This document shows, piece by piece, positions 38,830-48,652 of a stretch of 64,000 nt of DNA. The notes under the pieces are model-generated. The model made no database searches. It saw nothing but the letters and a program-made list of their open reading frames with translations, and was not told the origin of the DNA. The stretch lies in the NCBI RefSeq assembly GCF_001624695.1, contig NZ_JSEP01000003.1, positions 310,001 to 374,000 on the forward strand, written 5' to 3'. Positions within the stretch are counted from its first letter, which is position 1; every line of letters begins with the position of its first letter. The DNA is from Labrenzia sp. OB1 (GTDB taxonomy: Bacteria; Pseudomonadota; Alphaproteobacteria; Rhizobiales; Stappiaceae). The translations under genes and the position numbers were made by a program.

Positions 38830-39117
38830 ATGACGAAAGCCTATTGGATCGCGCGGGTTGATGTGAACGATCAGGACGGATATCCGCTATACGTCGAGAC
38901 GGCGAAACCGGCCTTTCAGAGGTTCGGAGCGGTCTTTCTGGCACGCGGTGGCAAGACCAATGCCGTCGAGGGGCCGGGCCGGGCTCGCAACGTCATTATC
39001 GAGTTTCCCAGCTTTCAGGACGCTGTCGATTGCTATAACTCGCCGGAATATCAGCAGGCGGTGAAAGTCCGTCAGAAAGTTGCCGATGGCGAAATCGTCA
39101 TCGTTGAAGGAATTTAG
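38830..39117 (+). CDS. DUF1330 small protein
   Basis: The 95-aa protein (AYWIARVDVNDQDGYPLY, FLARGG, RNVIIEFPSFQDAV) is a dimeric ferredoxin-like DUF1330 protein. Its biochemical role is not known to me. It lies 21 bp after hisH and 6 bp before hisA, thus inside the his operon, so a part in the pathway or in protecting an intermediate is possible but unproven. Confidence 0.88.
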   Translation: MTKAYWIARVDVNDQDGYPLYVETAKPAFQRFGAVFLARGGKTNAVEGPGRARNVIIEFPSFQDAVDCYNSPEYQQAVKVRQKVADGEIVIVEGI

Positions 39118-39123
39118 GAAAAC

Positions 39124-39867
39124 ATGATTCTCTTTCCCGCCATCGATCTGAAGGATGGCCAGTGCGTGCGCCTGAAACTTGGCGACATGGATCAGGCGAC
39201 CGTCTTCAACGACAACCCCGGAGCCCAGGCGAAAGCCTTCGAGGACCAGGGTTTCGAATGGCTTCATGTGGTCGACCTGAATGGGGCTTTCGCCGGTGAA
39301 ACCGTCAATGGCGCGGCGGTTGACGCCATTCTGTCGGCGACGAACAATCCGGTGCAGCTCGGCGGCGGGATCAGGACCCTGGATCATATCGAGACCTGGC
39401 TGGCAAAGGGCATCACCCGTGTCATTCTCGGAACGGTCGCTGTGCGCGATCCGGATCTGGTGAAAGAGGCCTGCCGCAGGTTTCCCGGCAAGATCGCCGT
39501 CGGCATTGACGCCAGGGGTGGCCGTGTCGCCGTTGAAGGCTGGGCGGAAACCTCCGAGCTCACCGCCGTGGACCTTGCCAGACGCTTCGAGGACGCGGGT
39601 GTTTCTGCGATCATCTACACCGATATCGACAGGGACGGCGTTCTCAAGGGCCTCAATATCCCCTCCACGCTCGAACTGGCCCGTTCCGTCTCCATTCCGG
39701 TGATCGCCTCGGGCGGTCTGGCCTCCATAGATGACATTCACCGGCTGCTGGAGCCGGATTGCAATATTCTCGAAGGGGCGATTTCCGGAAGAGCCCTCTA
39801 TGACGGGCGGCTCGACCCGAAAGAGGCGATGGAGCTGATCGCGGCGGAGCGGAGCAGCGCATCATGA
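39124..39867 (+). CDS. hisA: Phosphoribosylformimino-AICAR-phosphate isomerase
   Basis: HisA catalyses the Amadori rearrangement of ProFAR to PRFAR. The two half-barrel signatures are present: [15 protein letters not shown] with the catalytic Asp, and [12 protein letters not shown] with the second Asp. Length is 247 aa. It overlaps hisF by four bases. Confidence 0.97.
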   Translation: MILFPAIDLKDGQCVRLKLGDMDQATVFNDNPGAQAKAFEDQGFEWLHVVDLNGAFAGETVNGAAVDAILSATNNPVQLGGGIRTLDHIETWLAKGITRVILGTVAVRDPDLVKEACRRFPGKIAVGIDARGGRVAVEGWAETSELTAVDLARRFEDAGVSAIIYTDIDRDGVLKGLNIPSTLELARSVSIPVIASGGLASIDDIHRLLEPDCNILEGAISGRALYDGRLDPKEAMELIAAERSSAS

Positions 39868-40643
39868 CTTTGAAGGCTCGTGTCATTCCCTGCCTTGACG
39901 TGAAGGACGGCCGTGTCGTCAAGGGCGTCAATTTTGTCGATCTCGTGGATGCCGGCGACCCGGTGGAGGCTGCCAAGGCCTATGATGCCGCTGGAGCCGA
40001 CGAGCTGTGCTTTCTCGATATCACCGCCAGTCACGAGGGCCGCGACACGATCTACGACGTGGTGCGCCGGACCGCCGAGGCCTGCTTCATGCCGGTGACG
40101 GTTGGCGGCGGCGTGCGCACGGTCGAGGATATCCGCAAGCTCCTCATCGCCGGTGCGGACAAGGTGTCCATCAACACCGCCGCGGTGATAAATCCCGACT
40201 TCGTCCGCGCGGCGGCCGAAAAGTTCGGGGCGCAATGCATTGTGGTGTCGATTGACGCCAAACAGGTCAACGCACCGGGTGAACCTGAAAAATTCGAGAT
40301 CTTCACCCATGGTGGGCGCAATCCGACAGGCATCGACGCGGTGGAATTCGCCAAAAAGGTCGTCGAACTCGGCGCAGGTGAGCTGCTGGTCACCTCCATG
40401 GACAGAGACGGCACCAAATCCGGCTACAATATCGCGCTGACACGGGCGATCGCCGACGCGGTGCCGGTTCCCGTCATCGCTTCCGGTGGCGTCGGCACTC
40501 TGGACCATATGGTTGAAGGTATCCGGGATGGTCACGCCACCGCGGTTCTGGCGGCTTCGATCTTTCATTTCGGCGAGTTCACCATCCAGGATGCCAAGAG
40601 GCACATGGACTCCGATGGTGTGCCGATGCGCCTTTATGCCTGA
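39864..40643 (+). CDS. hisF: Imidazole glycerol phosphate synthase, cyclase subunit
   Basis: HisF joins ammonia from HisH with PRFAR to make IGP and [19 protein letters not shown] (catalytic Asp) and [15 protein letters not shown] (second Asp) match, along with [13 protein letters not shown]. Length is 259 aa. It starts within the hisA stop and is followed by hisE after 17 bp. Confidence 0.97.
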   Translation: MTLKARVIPCLDVKDGRVVKGVNFVDLVDAGDPVEAAKAYDAAGADELCFLDITASHEGRDTIYDVVRRTAEACFMPVTVGGGVRTVEDIRKLLIAGADKVSINTAAVINPDFVRAAAEKFGAQCIVVSIDAKQVNAPGEPEKFEIFTHGGRNPTGIDAVEFAKKVVELGAGELLVTSMDRDGTKSGYNIALTRAIADAVPVPVIASGGVGTLDHMVEGIRDGHATAVLAASIFHFGEFTIQDAKRHMDSDGVPMRLYA

Positions 40644-40660
40644 CTGAAGGACCTAGCCAA

Positions 40661-40984
40661 ATGACCAAGTTCACTCTGGACGATCTGGACGCCATAGTGG
40701 CCGCGCGTGCGAAGAGCAGCGACGAGACGTCCTATACGCGCAAGCTTGTCGGCAAGGGCGTGGCCAAATGCGCGCAGAAACTCGGAGAGGAAGCGGTTGA
40801 AGCGGCGATTGCCGCCGTCAGGCAGGACCGCGCGGAATTGACGGCGGAAGCCGCCGATGTGCTTTATCATTTGCTGGTGGTTCTGAACGTGTCCAATGTT
40901 CCGCTAGGGGATGTCATGATGGAACTCGGCAAACGTACGGGACAGACCGGACTTGAAGAAAAGGCGTCCCGGCCGCAGGAATAG
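40661..40984 (+). CDS. hisE: Phosphoribosyl-ATP pyrophosphatase
   Basis: HisE removes pyrophosphate from PR-ATP, the second step of the pathway. The 107-aa MazG-like protein shows [10 protein letters not shown] and the metal-binding [13 protein letters not shown] plus [11 protein letters not shown]. It is a separate protein, not fused to HisI. It is the last his gene; coaA starts 46 bp downstream. Confidence 0.96.
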   Translation: MTKFTLDDLDAIVAARAKSSDETSYTRKLVGKGVAKCAQKLGEEAVEAAIAAVRQDRAELTAEAADVLYHLLVVLNVSNVPLGDVMMELGKRTGQTGLEEKASRPQE

Positions 40985-41030
40985 TAACCGTTTCCCGCGG
41001 TCAGCCGCAGCAGCAGGGACTGCGATAGAG

Positions 41031-41996
41031 ATGGATCAGAAAGTCTCAACGGCCCTGGACATGGATCTGTCCCCCTACCGGGTGTTCACCGAGCGCCAGT
41101 GGGCCCGCTTGCGGGCCGACACGCCAATGACCTTGTCGGGTCATGAGGTCTCGCAATTGCAGGGACTGAACGCGCCGATGTCCATTGAGCAGGTCGAGAC
41201 GATCTATCTGCCATTGTCCCGGCTGCTCGCCTTTTATGCGGAAGCCACGGTGACCATCCATCAGGCAACGCAGAACTTTCTCCAGACCAGCGACGGCAAG
41301 ACCCCCTTCATCATCGGCGTCGCGGGCTCCGTGTCCGTGGGAAAATCGACCACCTCCCGCGTTTTGCGCGAGCTGCTTGCCCGCTGGCCGGCCAGTCCCA
41401 AGGTTGATCTGATCACCACGGACGGATTTCTATACCCGAATGCGATCCTGGAAGCCGAGGGATTGATGTCCAAGAAAGGCTTTCCGGAGAGCTTCGACCG
41501 GCCTCAGCTGCTGAAATTCCTGTCCGACATAAAGGCCGGCAAGCGTCATGTCAGAGCGCCGGTCTATTCGCACTTCTATTATGATGTCATGCCCGGCCAC
41601 ACGATCACCGTCGACAGGCCGGACATCCTGATCGTCGAGGGTCTTAACGTCCTTCAGACGCGGGAGCTGCCCAAGGACGGACGCGCGGTGCCGTTCGTCT
41701 CGGATTTCTTCGATTTCTCGGTCTACATCGATGCCAGCGAGAAGTTGCTGCTGAAATGGTATGTCGACCGGTTCATGCAATTGAGGGAAACGGCTTTCCG
41801 CGATCCCGGGTCTTACTTCCACAAGTATTCGCGCATTTCGGACGAGGAAGCTCAGGAGACCGCGCACAGGATCTGGACCGAGATCAATCTGGTGAACCTG
41901 CGCGAGAACATCCTGCCGACGCGGCCGAGAGCCGATCTCATCCTGTCGAAAAACGCCAGCCACCGGATTTCCAAGGTCGCGCTGCGCAAGATCTGA
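41031..41996 (+). CDS. coaA: Pantothenate kinase (type I)
   Basis: CoaA phosphorylates pantothenate, committing it to CoA. The 321-aa protein has the P-loop [20 protein letters not shown], the family motif [10 protein letters not shown] and [14 protein letters not shown] at 41031 ([10 protein letters not shown]) is the family-like start; the longer frame overlaps hisE. Its last codons (A-L-R-K-I-stop) fall in a duplicated block, and a ghost copy of them lies at about 43993-44009. Confidence 0.96.
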   Translation: MDQKVSTALDMDLSPYRVFTERQWARLRADTPMTLSGHEVSQLQGLNAPMSIEQVETIYLPLSRLLAFYAEATVTIHQATQNFLQTSDGKTPFIIGVAGSVSVGKSTTSRVLRELLARWPASPKVDLITTDGFLYPNAILEAEGLMSKKGFPESFDRPQLLKFLSDIKAGKRHVRAPVYSHFYYDVMPGHTITVDRPDILIVEGLNVLQTRELPKDGRAVPFVSDFFDFSVYIDASEKLLLKWYVDRFMQLRETAFRDPGSYFHKYSRISDEEAQETAHRIWTEINLVNLRENILPTRPRADLILSKNASHRISKVALRKI

Positions 41997-43078
41997 GGCA
42001 CTTCGGATCGTCGATCCAACGCAAAACGCCCGCGCCTCTTGAAAGGCGCGAGCGTTTTTTCATGTCGCGGTACTTGTTCAGGCTGCGGAGCGGTTGCGCA
42101 CTTCCTGCAGGAAGTTGGCCACCTGGTTGCGCAGCATGGAAGCGTTTTCCTTCAGCTGCTGCGCGGAGGAGTCCACCTTGTCCGCGGTGTCGCGGGTGTT
42201 CTCGGCAGCTTGCGAAACGGATTCGATGTTTGTCGTCACCTCGACGGTGCTGCGCGACGCCTCGGTCGCATTGCTGGCGATTTCCTGCGTTGCGACCCCC
42301 TGCTCCTCGACGGAGGAAGCGATGGAAGAGGCGATTTCGTTCATGTTGTTGATGATCTCGGTCACCGACGAGATCGCGCTCGCCGCATGGCCGGTCTCTT
42401 CCTGGATCGCGGTGATCTGGCTGGAGATGTCCTCGGTCGCCTTCGAGGTCTGCGTCGCGAGCTCCTTCACCTCGGAGGCAACAACCGCGAAGCCTCTGCC
42501 GGCCTCGCCGGCACGGGCGGCCTCGATGGTCGCGTTGAGCGCCAGCAGGTTGGTCTGCTCGGCAATCGCCTGAATGAGGGTGACCACTTCACCGATCCGG
42601 GTGGCGGCGTCCGACAGACCGTTCATGCGCTGGTTTGTCGACTGGGCTTCCCCTGCGGCGCGGGAGGCGATTTCGCTGGAAGCCTGGACCTGTCTGCGGA
42701 TCTCGTTGACCGATGCGGAGAGTTCTTCCGCGGCCGCTGCAACCGTTTCCACGTTGTGGGACGCCTGGGAGGAGGCGTTGGAGACGACGCCGCTCTGCTC
42801 GGTTGTCTGGGCGGCAACGCCTGTCATGTCGCTGGAGGCGGCTTGCAGGTTTTGCACCGAGCTGTCGATGATGCTCATCATTTCGGTGATCTGGCGGTCG
42901 AAATCACCACTGAGCTGCTGGATTTCCTCACCTCTGCGCGCGGCGTCTTCCTGAGCGTTGGTCTGCCGGTCTTCCAGCTCGCGCCGCTCGGTCTCGTTGC
43001 GCACGAAGATTTCCATCGCAGACGCCATCTGACCGATCTCGTCACCACGGTCCACGCCCATGATTTCAATATCGGTAT
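41979..43078. repeat. 1.1-kb near-identical repeat, copy 1 (coaA tail + chemoreceptor 3' half)
   Basis: About 1,100 bp match 43993-45092 at a constant offset of 2,014 bp, with about 14 mismatches by eye. The block runs from the last codons of coaA through the shared terminator into the HAMP region of the chemoreceptor gene. Confidence 0.9.
42023..42060. terminator. Bidirectional terminator for coaA and first chemoreceptor
   Basis: The stem AAAACGC-c-CGCGCCT pairs with AGGCGCG-a-GCGTTTT (one C-A mismatch) around the loop CTTGAA, followed by a T run on plus and flanked by As for the minus strand. Confidence 0.85.
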
Positions 43079-43769
43079 TGCCGTCTGCAAGGGAACTCAT
43101 GTCCGCTGTCAAAGCGCGAATGGGCCGGACGAGGCTGCGGATCGCGAAATAGGCGATCGAGCCAGCCAGCAGGGCGCCGATGAGCGTAAGGGCGATGATC
43201 ATGATCGCCTGGTTCCAGAACGCGGCTTCCAGGTCGTCGATGTAAACGCCGGTGCCGATCATCCACTGCCAGGGTTCGAATGTTTTGGCGTGACCCCATT
43301 TTTCGATCGGCACATCGTCGCCGGAACGTGGCCAAAGGTACAGCAGGTTTCCTCCGCCGCTGCGTCCCAGTTTGACGAGTTCAGGAATGATCTTGACGCC
43401 GTTGGCGTCCTCGAGACCCGATAGGTCCGAACCGATGAGAGAGGCTTTTGCATGGGAAATGGTTATGGAGTCATAGTTGAAAACGAAGATATAGTTCTCT
43501 CCGTTTTCGAACCGCATTGCCGAAATCGCTTCGACCGCGCGTTGCTGCGCTTCCTCTTTCGAAAGGCCGCCCGACGTCTCCAGTTCGTGATAGCGCTCTG
43601 CAATCTTCGTCGCGGTATCGGTGATGTCGGCGATCTTGACCAGACGCTCCTCAAGCATGGCATCCTTGAGTGAGTTCAGTGAAATGCCCGCGAGCGCAAT
43701 TGAGAAAATGGCGATTGCGAGGACTGGAGTAGAGATTTTCCAAGCCAATGGCCAACGTGCGAATGACAT
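42078..43769 (-). CDS. Methyl-accepting chemotaxis protein (first of tandem pair)
   Basis: The 563-aa chemoreceptor has TM1 (about 12-33), a periplasmic single-Cache-like sensor (about 35-185; [31 protein letters not shown]), TM2 (about 187-210), HAMP (about 211-265) and the signalling domain with the hairpin tip [20 protein letters not shown]. The protein ends [12 protein letters not shown] without an NWETF-type CheR tether. From residue 232 on it is identical to the second receptor except Ile245 for Val, while the sensor halves differ greatly. The ligand is unknown; Cache sensors of this layout often bind small carboxylates. Confidence 0.93.
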   Translation of the reverse strand: MSFARWPLAWKISTPVLAIAIFSIALAGISLNSLKDAMLEERLVKIADITDTATKIAERYHELETSGGLSKEEAQQRAVEAISAMRFENGENYIFVFNYDSITISHAKASLIGSDLSGLEDANGVKIIPELVKLGRSGGGNLLYLWPRSGDDVPIEKWGHAKTFEPWQWMIGTGVYIDDLEAAFWNQAIMIIALTLIGALLAGSIAYFAIRSLVRPIRALTADMSSLADGNTDIEIMGVDRGDEIGQMASAMEIFVRNETERRELEDRQTNAQEDAARRGEEIQQLSGDFDRQITEMMSIIDSSVQNLQAASSDMTGVAAQTTEQSGVVSNASSQASHNVETVAAAAEELSASVNEIRRQVQASSEIASRAAGEAQSTNQRMNGLSDAATRIGEVVTLIQAIAEQTNLLALNATIEAARAGEAGRGFAVVASEVKELATQTSKATEDISSQITAIQEETGHAASAISSVTEIINNMNEIASSIASSVEEQGVATQEIASNATEASRSTVEVTTNIESVSQAAENTRDTADKVDSSAQQLKENASMLRNQVANFLQEVRNRSAA

Positions 43770-43992
43770 GCCAGGTTTTTCCTCTTGATATGCTTTAACT
43801 AAGAGAAGTCGGCGAAATACATGACTAAAGATTTAAAAGTCGACGTTCAGCCAATTTAAATTTGGATAATTGTCAAAAATGACAATAATGAAAATATCAA
43901 TTCTAGTCATTTAAAAGGTGAGTTCTTCCCATAATTGCTTTTTTCTCGGCGGGCGAAGAAAACCTCCCCGATGTCCGAACGCGACCCGTTTT
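43770..43992. promoter_or_regulatory. AT-rich region upstream of first chemoreceptor
   Basis: This noncoding stretch is much more AT-rich than its surroundings. It contains TTGTCA-AAAA-TGACAA (43870-43885) and a partial palindrome around AATTTAAATT (near 43853). It probably carries the promoter of the first receptor gene (minus strand). The downstream part joins the coaA-tail ghost of repeat copy 2. Confidence 0.45.
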
Positions 43993-45092
43993 GCACTGCG
44001 CAAGATCTGAGGCATTTCGGATCGTCGATCCAACGCAAAACGCCCGCGCCTCTTGAAAGGCGCGGGCGTTTTTTCATGTCGCGGTACTTGTTCAGGCTGC
44101 GGAGCGGTTGCGCACTTCCTGCAGGAAGTTGGCCACCTGGTTGCGCAGCATGGAAGCGTTTTCCTTCAGCTGCTGCGCGGAGGAGTCCACCTTGTCCGCG
44201 GTGTCGCGGGTGTTCTCGGCAGCTTGCGAAACGGATTCGATGTTTGTCGTCACCTCGACCGTGCTGCGCGACGCCTCGGTCGCATTGCTGGCGATTTCCT
44301 GCGTTGCGACCCCCTGCTCCTCGACGGAGGAAGCGATGGAAGAGGCGATTTCGTTCATGTTGTTGATGATCTCGGTCACCGACGAGATCGCGCTCGCCGC
44401 ATGGCCGGTCTCTTCCTGGATCGCGGTGATCTGGCTGGAGATGTCCTCGGTTGCCTTCGAGGTCTGCGTCGCGAGTTCCTTCACCTCGGATGCCACGACC
44501 GCGAAGCCTCTGCCGGCCTCGCCGGCACGGGCGGCCTCGATGGTCGCGTTGAGCGCCAGCAGGTTGGTCTGCTCGGCAATCGCCTGAATGAGGGTGACCA
44601 CTTCACCGATCCGGGTGGCGGCGTCCGACAGACCGTTCATGCGCTGGTTTGTCGACTGGGCTTCCCCTGCGGCGCGGGAGGCGATTTCGCTGGAAGCCTG
44701 GACCTGTCTGCGGATCTCGTTGACCGACGCGGAGAGTTCTTCCGCGGCCGCTGCAACCGTTTCCACGTTGTGGGACGCCTGGGAGGAGGCGTTGGAGACG
44801 ACGCCGCTCTGCTCGGTTGTCTGGGCGGCAACGCCTGTCATGTCGCTGGAGGCGGCTTGCAGGTTTTGCACCGAGCTGTCGATGATGCTCATCATTTCGG
44901 TGATCTGGCGGTCGAAATCACCACTGAGCTGCTGGATTTCCTCACCCCTGCGCGCGGCGTCCTCCTGAGCGTTGGTCTGCCGGTCTTCCAGCTCGCGCCG
45001 CTCGGTTTCGTTGCGCACGAAGATTTCCATCGCAGACGCCATCTGACCGACTTCGTCACCACGGTCCACGCCCATGATTTCAATATCGGTAT
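43993..45092. repeat. 1.1-kb near-identical repeat, copy 2 (coaA-tail ghost + chemoreceptor 3' half)
   Basis: Second copy of the block at 41979-43078. It begins with codons for A-L-R-K-I-stop that match the end of coaA but have no coaA gene in front, showing that the duplication arose next to coaA. Confidence 0.9.
44037..44074 (-). terminator. Terminator of second chemoreceptor
   Basis: Duplicate of the hairpin at 42023-42060, here with G restoring the one mismatched pair, giving a continuous stem plus T run. It lies just past the stop codon of the second receptor. Confidence 0.82.
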
Positions 45093-45783
45093 CGCCTTCG
45101 GCAAGTTTGATCATGCTGCGGGTAAGAGACCGCAAGGGTCCGACGACACTCCTGAACGACAGGAATGCGATTGCGCCCGCGGCCAGGGAGCCTGCAACCG
45201 CGAGAGAAATGATGATCAAGGCCTGGCTCAAGTAGGCACTTCTCAGGTCTTCGATGTAGACACCTGTTGAAATGCTCCATTGCCAGGGTTCGAAGCCCTT
45301 GGCATAGGCCCACTTCTCGATGGCGGTTTCCTCGCCTTTCCGTGGCCAGTGATAAGAGACGAAGCCGCCACCTGCACGAGCCGCACTCATCAACGTTGCG
45401 TTTATGTCAACGCCGTTGACGTCCTTCAGGCCGGATTGATTTGTGCCGACGAGCTTCGCGAGCGGGTGGTACACCATGACCGCGTCATAACTGATGACGG
45501 CCATGTAGTTGGAACCGCCTTCATAGCGCATCGCGCCAAGCGCCTCGATCGCGCGCTCCTGAGCCTCCTCTGTCGTGAGAGCTCCGGATTTCTCATGTTC
45601 GTGATATCGGGCAACAATGGATTCCGCAGTTTCGGTGATGTCCTGGATCTTCGCCAGGCGTTCTTCCAGCATCGCAGTGTTCAGCGAATTGAGCGACACG
45701 ACGCAAAGCGCGACGGCGAACACAGCGACGACGGCGACTGGAGCGAAGATTTTCCAGGCCAGGGGCAAACGTGAAAAGGACAT
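44092..45783 (-). CDS. Methyl-accepting chemotaxis protein (second of tandem pair)
   Basis: This has the same architecture and exact length (563 aa) as its neighbour: TM1 (about 12-33), Cache-like sensor (about 35-185; [30 protein letters not shown]), TM2, HAMP and signalling domain. The sensor half aligns without gaps but is well diverged, suggesting a different or shifted ligand, while residues 232-563 are essentially identical. An A/T-rich 180-bp region upstream separates it from the secreted VHL-like gene. The two receptors would signal through the same CheA-CheW arrays. Confidence 0.93.
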   Translation of the reverse strand: MSFSRLPLAWKIFAPVAVVAVFAVALCVVSLNSLNTAMLEERLAKIQDITETAESIVARYHEHEKSGALTTEEAQERAIEALGAMRYEGGSNYMAVISYDAVMVYHPLAKLVGTNQSGLKDVNGVDINATLMSAARAGGGFVSYHWPRKGEETAIEKWAYAKGFEPWQWSISTGVYIEDLRSAYLSQALIIISLAVAGSLAAGAIAFLSFRSVVGPLRSLTRSMIKLAEGDTDIEIMGVDRGDEVGQMASAMEIFVRNETERRELEDRQTNAQEDAARRGEEIQQLSGDFDRQITEMMSIIDSSVQNLQAASSDMTGVAAQTTEQSGVVSNASSQASHNVETVAAAAEELSASVNEIRRQVQASSEIASRAAGEAQSTNQRMNGLSDAATRIGEVVTLIQAIAEQTNLLALNATIEAARAGEAGRGFAVVASEVKELATQTSKATEDISSQITAIQEETGHAASAISSVTEIINNMNEIASSIASSVEEQGVATQEIASNATEASRSTVEVTTNIESVSQAAENTRDTADKVDSSAQQLKENASMLRNQVANFLQEVRNRSAA

Positions 45784-45965
45784 GATTTTCTTCCGTTAGG
45801 TAATTTGAAGCAAGACCTAACGTAAAAAGTTGACTAAATAGATAATAGAGGCGATATCAACAGTAGAAAGAACGATATATTGTCACAATAATCAATAGTA
45901 TAAGTGCGAAAGCTCCCGGAACGGACGACTATCCTGGGTGATTGCTGATAGCGATTTCCCCCGGA

Positions 45966-47804
45966 TCACCGGCGGGCGCAGAAAACATCCCTGAGGCCCG
46001 GGCGTGACCAGGTCGCATTGTGTAGCTGGCCCTTCAGAACATGGCCCTGCGACTCGAAATAAAAGGTGTTGGCGCCACCCGCCCGCTGCAGGGTTACGGC
46101 TCCGTATCCCATCTCCGCAACCGTTGCGCTCTGACCGTCCGGAGAAAAGACCACATTCAGATCGATACCTGCGGTGCACAGATAGTCGGCGACATTCGCC
46201 CGTGCGGTCTGCTGGCCGAATTCGGGTCGAATCGCGCCGCCGACATCGCCGGGTGGTACTGGTCCTGTCGGGAAGCCGTTGTTCTGCGGAGCATTCGGGA
46301 ATCCGCCCTGCCCGCCGAAGGGATTGTTGACATTGCCGCCGCCGCCCGGATTGAAATTCGCGGGCCCGTTGATGACAACTTCCCGATAGGGGGTCTTCGT
46401 CACATAGACACCTCGGCATTCGCCGTTTGCACCGCGGACGGACCAGGCATGCGACACATAAGTCTGCTGCTCGAGAATCTGCCCCGGCTCAAGCCGGGCA
46501 TAAGGCCGTTCTCCGCCCCGGTAATCGATCCAGTGTACCTCAATCGGCTGGCGGCTGGCATTGCGGAAGATGATCTGTCCGGGACGCACGGCCTCCATGG
46601 ACCGGATACGGCCAAGCTCGGCACAGGAAACGTCGGAGCCGGCCTCCTGGCCCGGAACGCCGAAGGCTTCGTCTGAAACGATCTGCTGCGGAAGGGCGCA
46701 GGTGGCAACGAACAGGCGCACCGGATTGGCGCTTCCGCGCAAGGAAACCGCGTAGACGGGCAGGCCTTCCACGGCGATCGACAGTTCGGTCTGCCGGATC
46801 ATCTCTTCCCAGAGAGGATCGCTCATTTCAATATTGAGTTCCGGCAGGGACTGGCCTGCCTCGTTGGCCGCCGAAGAGCCAAATGCGTTGTAGGTGGCTT
46901 CGAAGTCACCCGCGCTGATTCGCACCGCCTGCGGCATCCCTTCCAGAAGCCCTGCCGGCGCCTGCTGGAACGTCAGCCTCGCAAAGCCGGACTGGGTGCT
47001 GCATTCGGCTCGGAAATCCCTGTCATCCGTCTGCTCCACCGTATGCTGCAGAAAGGTAAGGGACCCTGGTTGGCTGCCCGGTTCGGCGAACCATTGCCGG
47101 TCTTCTCGCGGAGTAACGAGCACCGGTTGGGCATTCCCGCTTCCGCCATTTGAAAGCCTGTCACGGACAATCGTCTCCAGGTCACCGGACAAACGGGCCG
47201 TCTCGGATGCTTCCTGGTCTGGGGTGGAGATAGGCGTGTCCACCCGTTCAAGGGGCTCCAGACCGCCTGGCTCTGCAGGAGGCCTGACTTCGGTGATGGT
47301 GGCGTTGCTGTCATCCACCGGCTCGCCAGAAGAAGACGTTTGCGTTTGCGGTCGGCTCTCCGCCTGGGGTGAGGTCGCGGATACGGGTCCGGCAGCTGTG
47401 CCCGAGCTGGTGCCGACCACGCGCGCCGCGGCGCCGGGTTTACCGTCGCTGGAGACATCCACCACCAGTGTGTTGCCACCGCAGATATCTGCGTCGCGGT
47501 GCAGGACGCGGCTGTTTTCAAGAGTGACTTCCAGCTTTACGTCACAGGGCGGCAATTTATTATCGCTACCCATCGTATCGATGACGACGCCCTTGCCGTC
47601 CCGGCTGATGATCGGCCGGTACTTCTTGTTCACGGTGATTGATCGGATGCCGGGTTCCGGCGGCTCCACATTTATGCGCACGGTTTCGGGAACGGACTGC
47701 GCACGGGCGACCTGACCGGAAAAAGGCAGGATGAGGCTGCTGGCCGCGAGAAGGCCGGATGCCAACACGGGTGCGAAACGGGCATGAGCAGCATTATGCC
47801 GCAT
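45966..47804 (-). CDS. Secreted multidomain protein with VHL-beta-like and MliC-like domains
   Basis: The 612-aa protein has a long signal peptide (cleavage about AQA at 34-36), an N-terminal beta region (40-130), a Ser/Thr/Pro-rich linker (130-230), a beta domain (about 235-370, with WFAEPG and YAVSLRGSANPVRLF), a VHL-beta-like domain (about 399-479; PGQIIFRNASRQPIEVHWI, YARLEPGQ, THE SHAWSVR segment), a Gly/Pro/Asn-rich linker (480-530), and a C-terminal MliC-like domain (about 538-610; ADYLCTAGIDLNVVF). GGAG precedes the ATG. The MliC-like part hints at lysozyme-inhibitor ancestry; overall function is unknown. It stands alone downstream of regA. Confidence 0.8.
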   Translation of the reverse strand: MRHNAAHARFAPVLASGLLAASSLILPFSGQVARAQSVPETVRINVEPPEPGIRSITVNKKYRPIISRDGKGVVIDTMGSDNKLPPCDVKLEVTLENSRVLHRDADICGGNTLVVDVSSDGKPGAAARVVGTSSGTAAGPVSATSPQAESRPQTQTSSSGEPVDDSNATITEVRPPAEPGGLEPLERVDTPISTPDQEASETARLSGDLETIVRDRLSNGGSGNAQPVLVTPREDRQWFAEPGSQPGSLTFLQHTVEQTDDRDFRAECSTQSGFARLTFQQAPAGLLEGMPQAVRISAGDFEATYNAFGSSAANEAGQSLPELNIEMSDPLWEEMIRQTELSIAVEGLPVYAVSLRGSANPVRLFVATCALPQQIVSDEAFGVPGQEAGSDVSCAELGRIRSMEAVRPGQIIFRNASRQPIEVHWIDYRGGERPYARLEPGQILEQQTYVSHAWSVRGANGECRGVYVTKTPYREVVINGPANFNPGGGGNVNNPFGGQGGFPNAPQNNGFPTGPVPPGDVGGAIRPEFGQQTARANVADYLCTAGIDLNVVFSPDGQSATVAEMGYGAVTLQRAGGANTFYFESQGHVLKGQLHNATWSRPGLRDVFCARR

Positions 47805-48029
47805 GTGCGATCTCCATCGGAGCGCTGGATCGGCCTGCTTTCATTCACATGAAGGACGGCAAGTCGATCAGTCTGAATTGATTGGACCATCTTATCCGTA
47901 ACAACCGGATTACAGGATGTTCCATGGAACCTTCGAACGGAATTACTTAGGCAAAGTGGCGCGGAAAGGGCAAGCCTGCAACCGGCGAACACCGGTCTTG
48001 GCCTGCACTGTCCTCAAAAAACCCGGATT

Positions 48030-48587
48030 TCAGCGCGGCGCGCGCTTTGCGAGGATCCGCTGCAGCGTGCGCCGGTGCATGTTGAGCCGCCGTGCGGTTT
48101 CCGAAACGTTGCGGTCGCAGAGCTCATAGACCCGCTGAATGTGTTCCCAGCGCACCCGGTCGGCCGACATGGGATTTTCAGGCGGTTGCGCCTTGTCTTC
48201 GGGCTTGCGGGCAAGAGCGGCAAGGATGTCTTCTGGATCCGCGGGTTTGGCCAGATAGTCGATGGCGCCGAGTTTCACTGCGGTCACCGCCGTGGCGATA
48301 TTACCGTATCCGGTCAGGACGATAGCTCGGGCATCTGGCCGTTTCTGGTGGATCTTTTCAATCACATCCAGGCCGTTTCCGTCCTCCAGCCGCATATCGA
48401 CAATCGCGTAGGCCGGGGCATGCTGGGCGATCTTGATCGCCGCATCCTGAACGCCGTCCGCCGTTTCCGTTTCAAAGCCGCGCTTTTCCATGGCGCGGGC
48501 AAGACGTTGCTGAAACGGCTTGTCATCGTCCACGATGAGCAGGCTCATGTCTTCCGTGGCGGGAAAGGACGTATTCTGATCCGTCAT
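48030..48587 (-). CDS. regA: Redox response regulator RegA/ActR
   Basis: RegA/ActR is the DNA-binding partner of RegB/ActS, controlling respiration, carbon and nitrogen metabolism with redox state. The 185-aa protein has a receiver domain (acidic pocket in LIVDDDKPF, phospho-Asp in AIVDMRLEDGNG, Thr in IVLTGYG, Lys in YLAKPAD) and a Fis-type helix-turn-helix ending NVSETARRLNMHRRTLQRIL. This C-terminal helix is nearly invariant in the family. It follows regB by 65 bp on the same strand. Confidence 0.95.
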   Translation of the reverse strand: MTDQNTSFPATEDMSLLIVDDDKPFQQRLARAMEKRGFETETADGVQDAAIKIAQHAPAYAIVDMRLEDGNGLDVIEKIHQKRPDARAIVLTGYGNIATAVTAVKLGAIDYLAKPADPEDILAALARKPEDKAQPPENPMSADRVRWEHIQRVYELCDRNVSETARRLNMHRRTLQRILAKRAPR

Positions 48588-48652
48588 GTCGCGTTACCGT
48601 TTTATTCTTGCCGTGTGCCGTGAACCGGTCTGGATCTGAGGCACATCATGTG

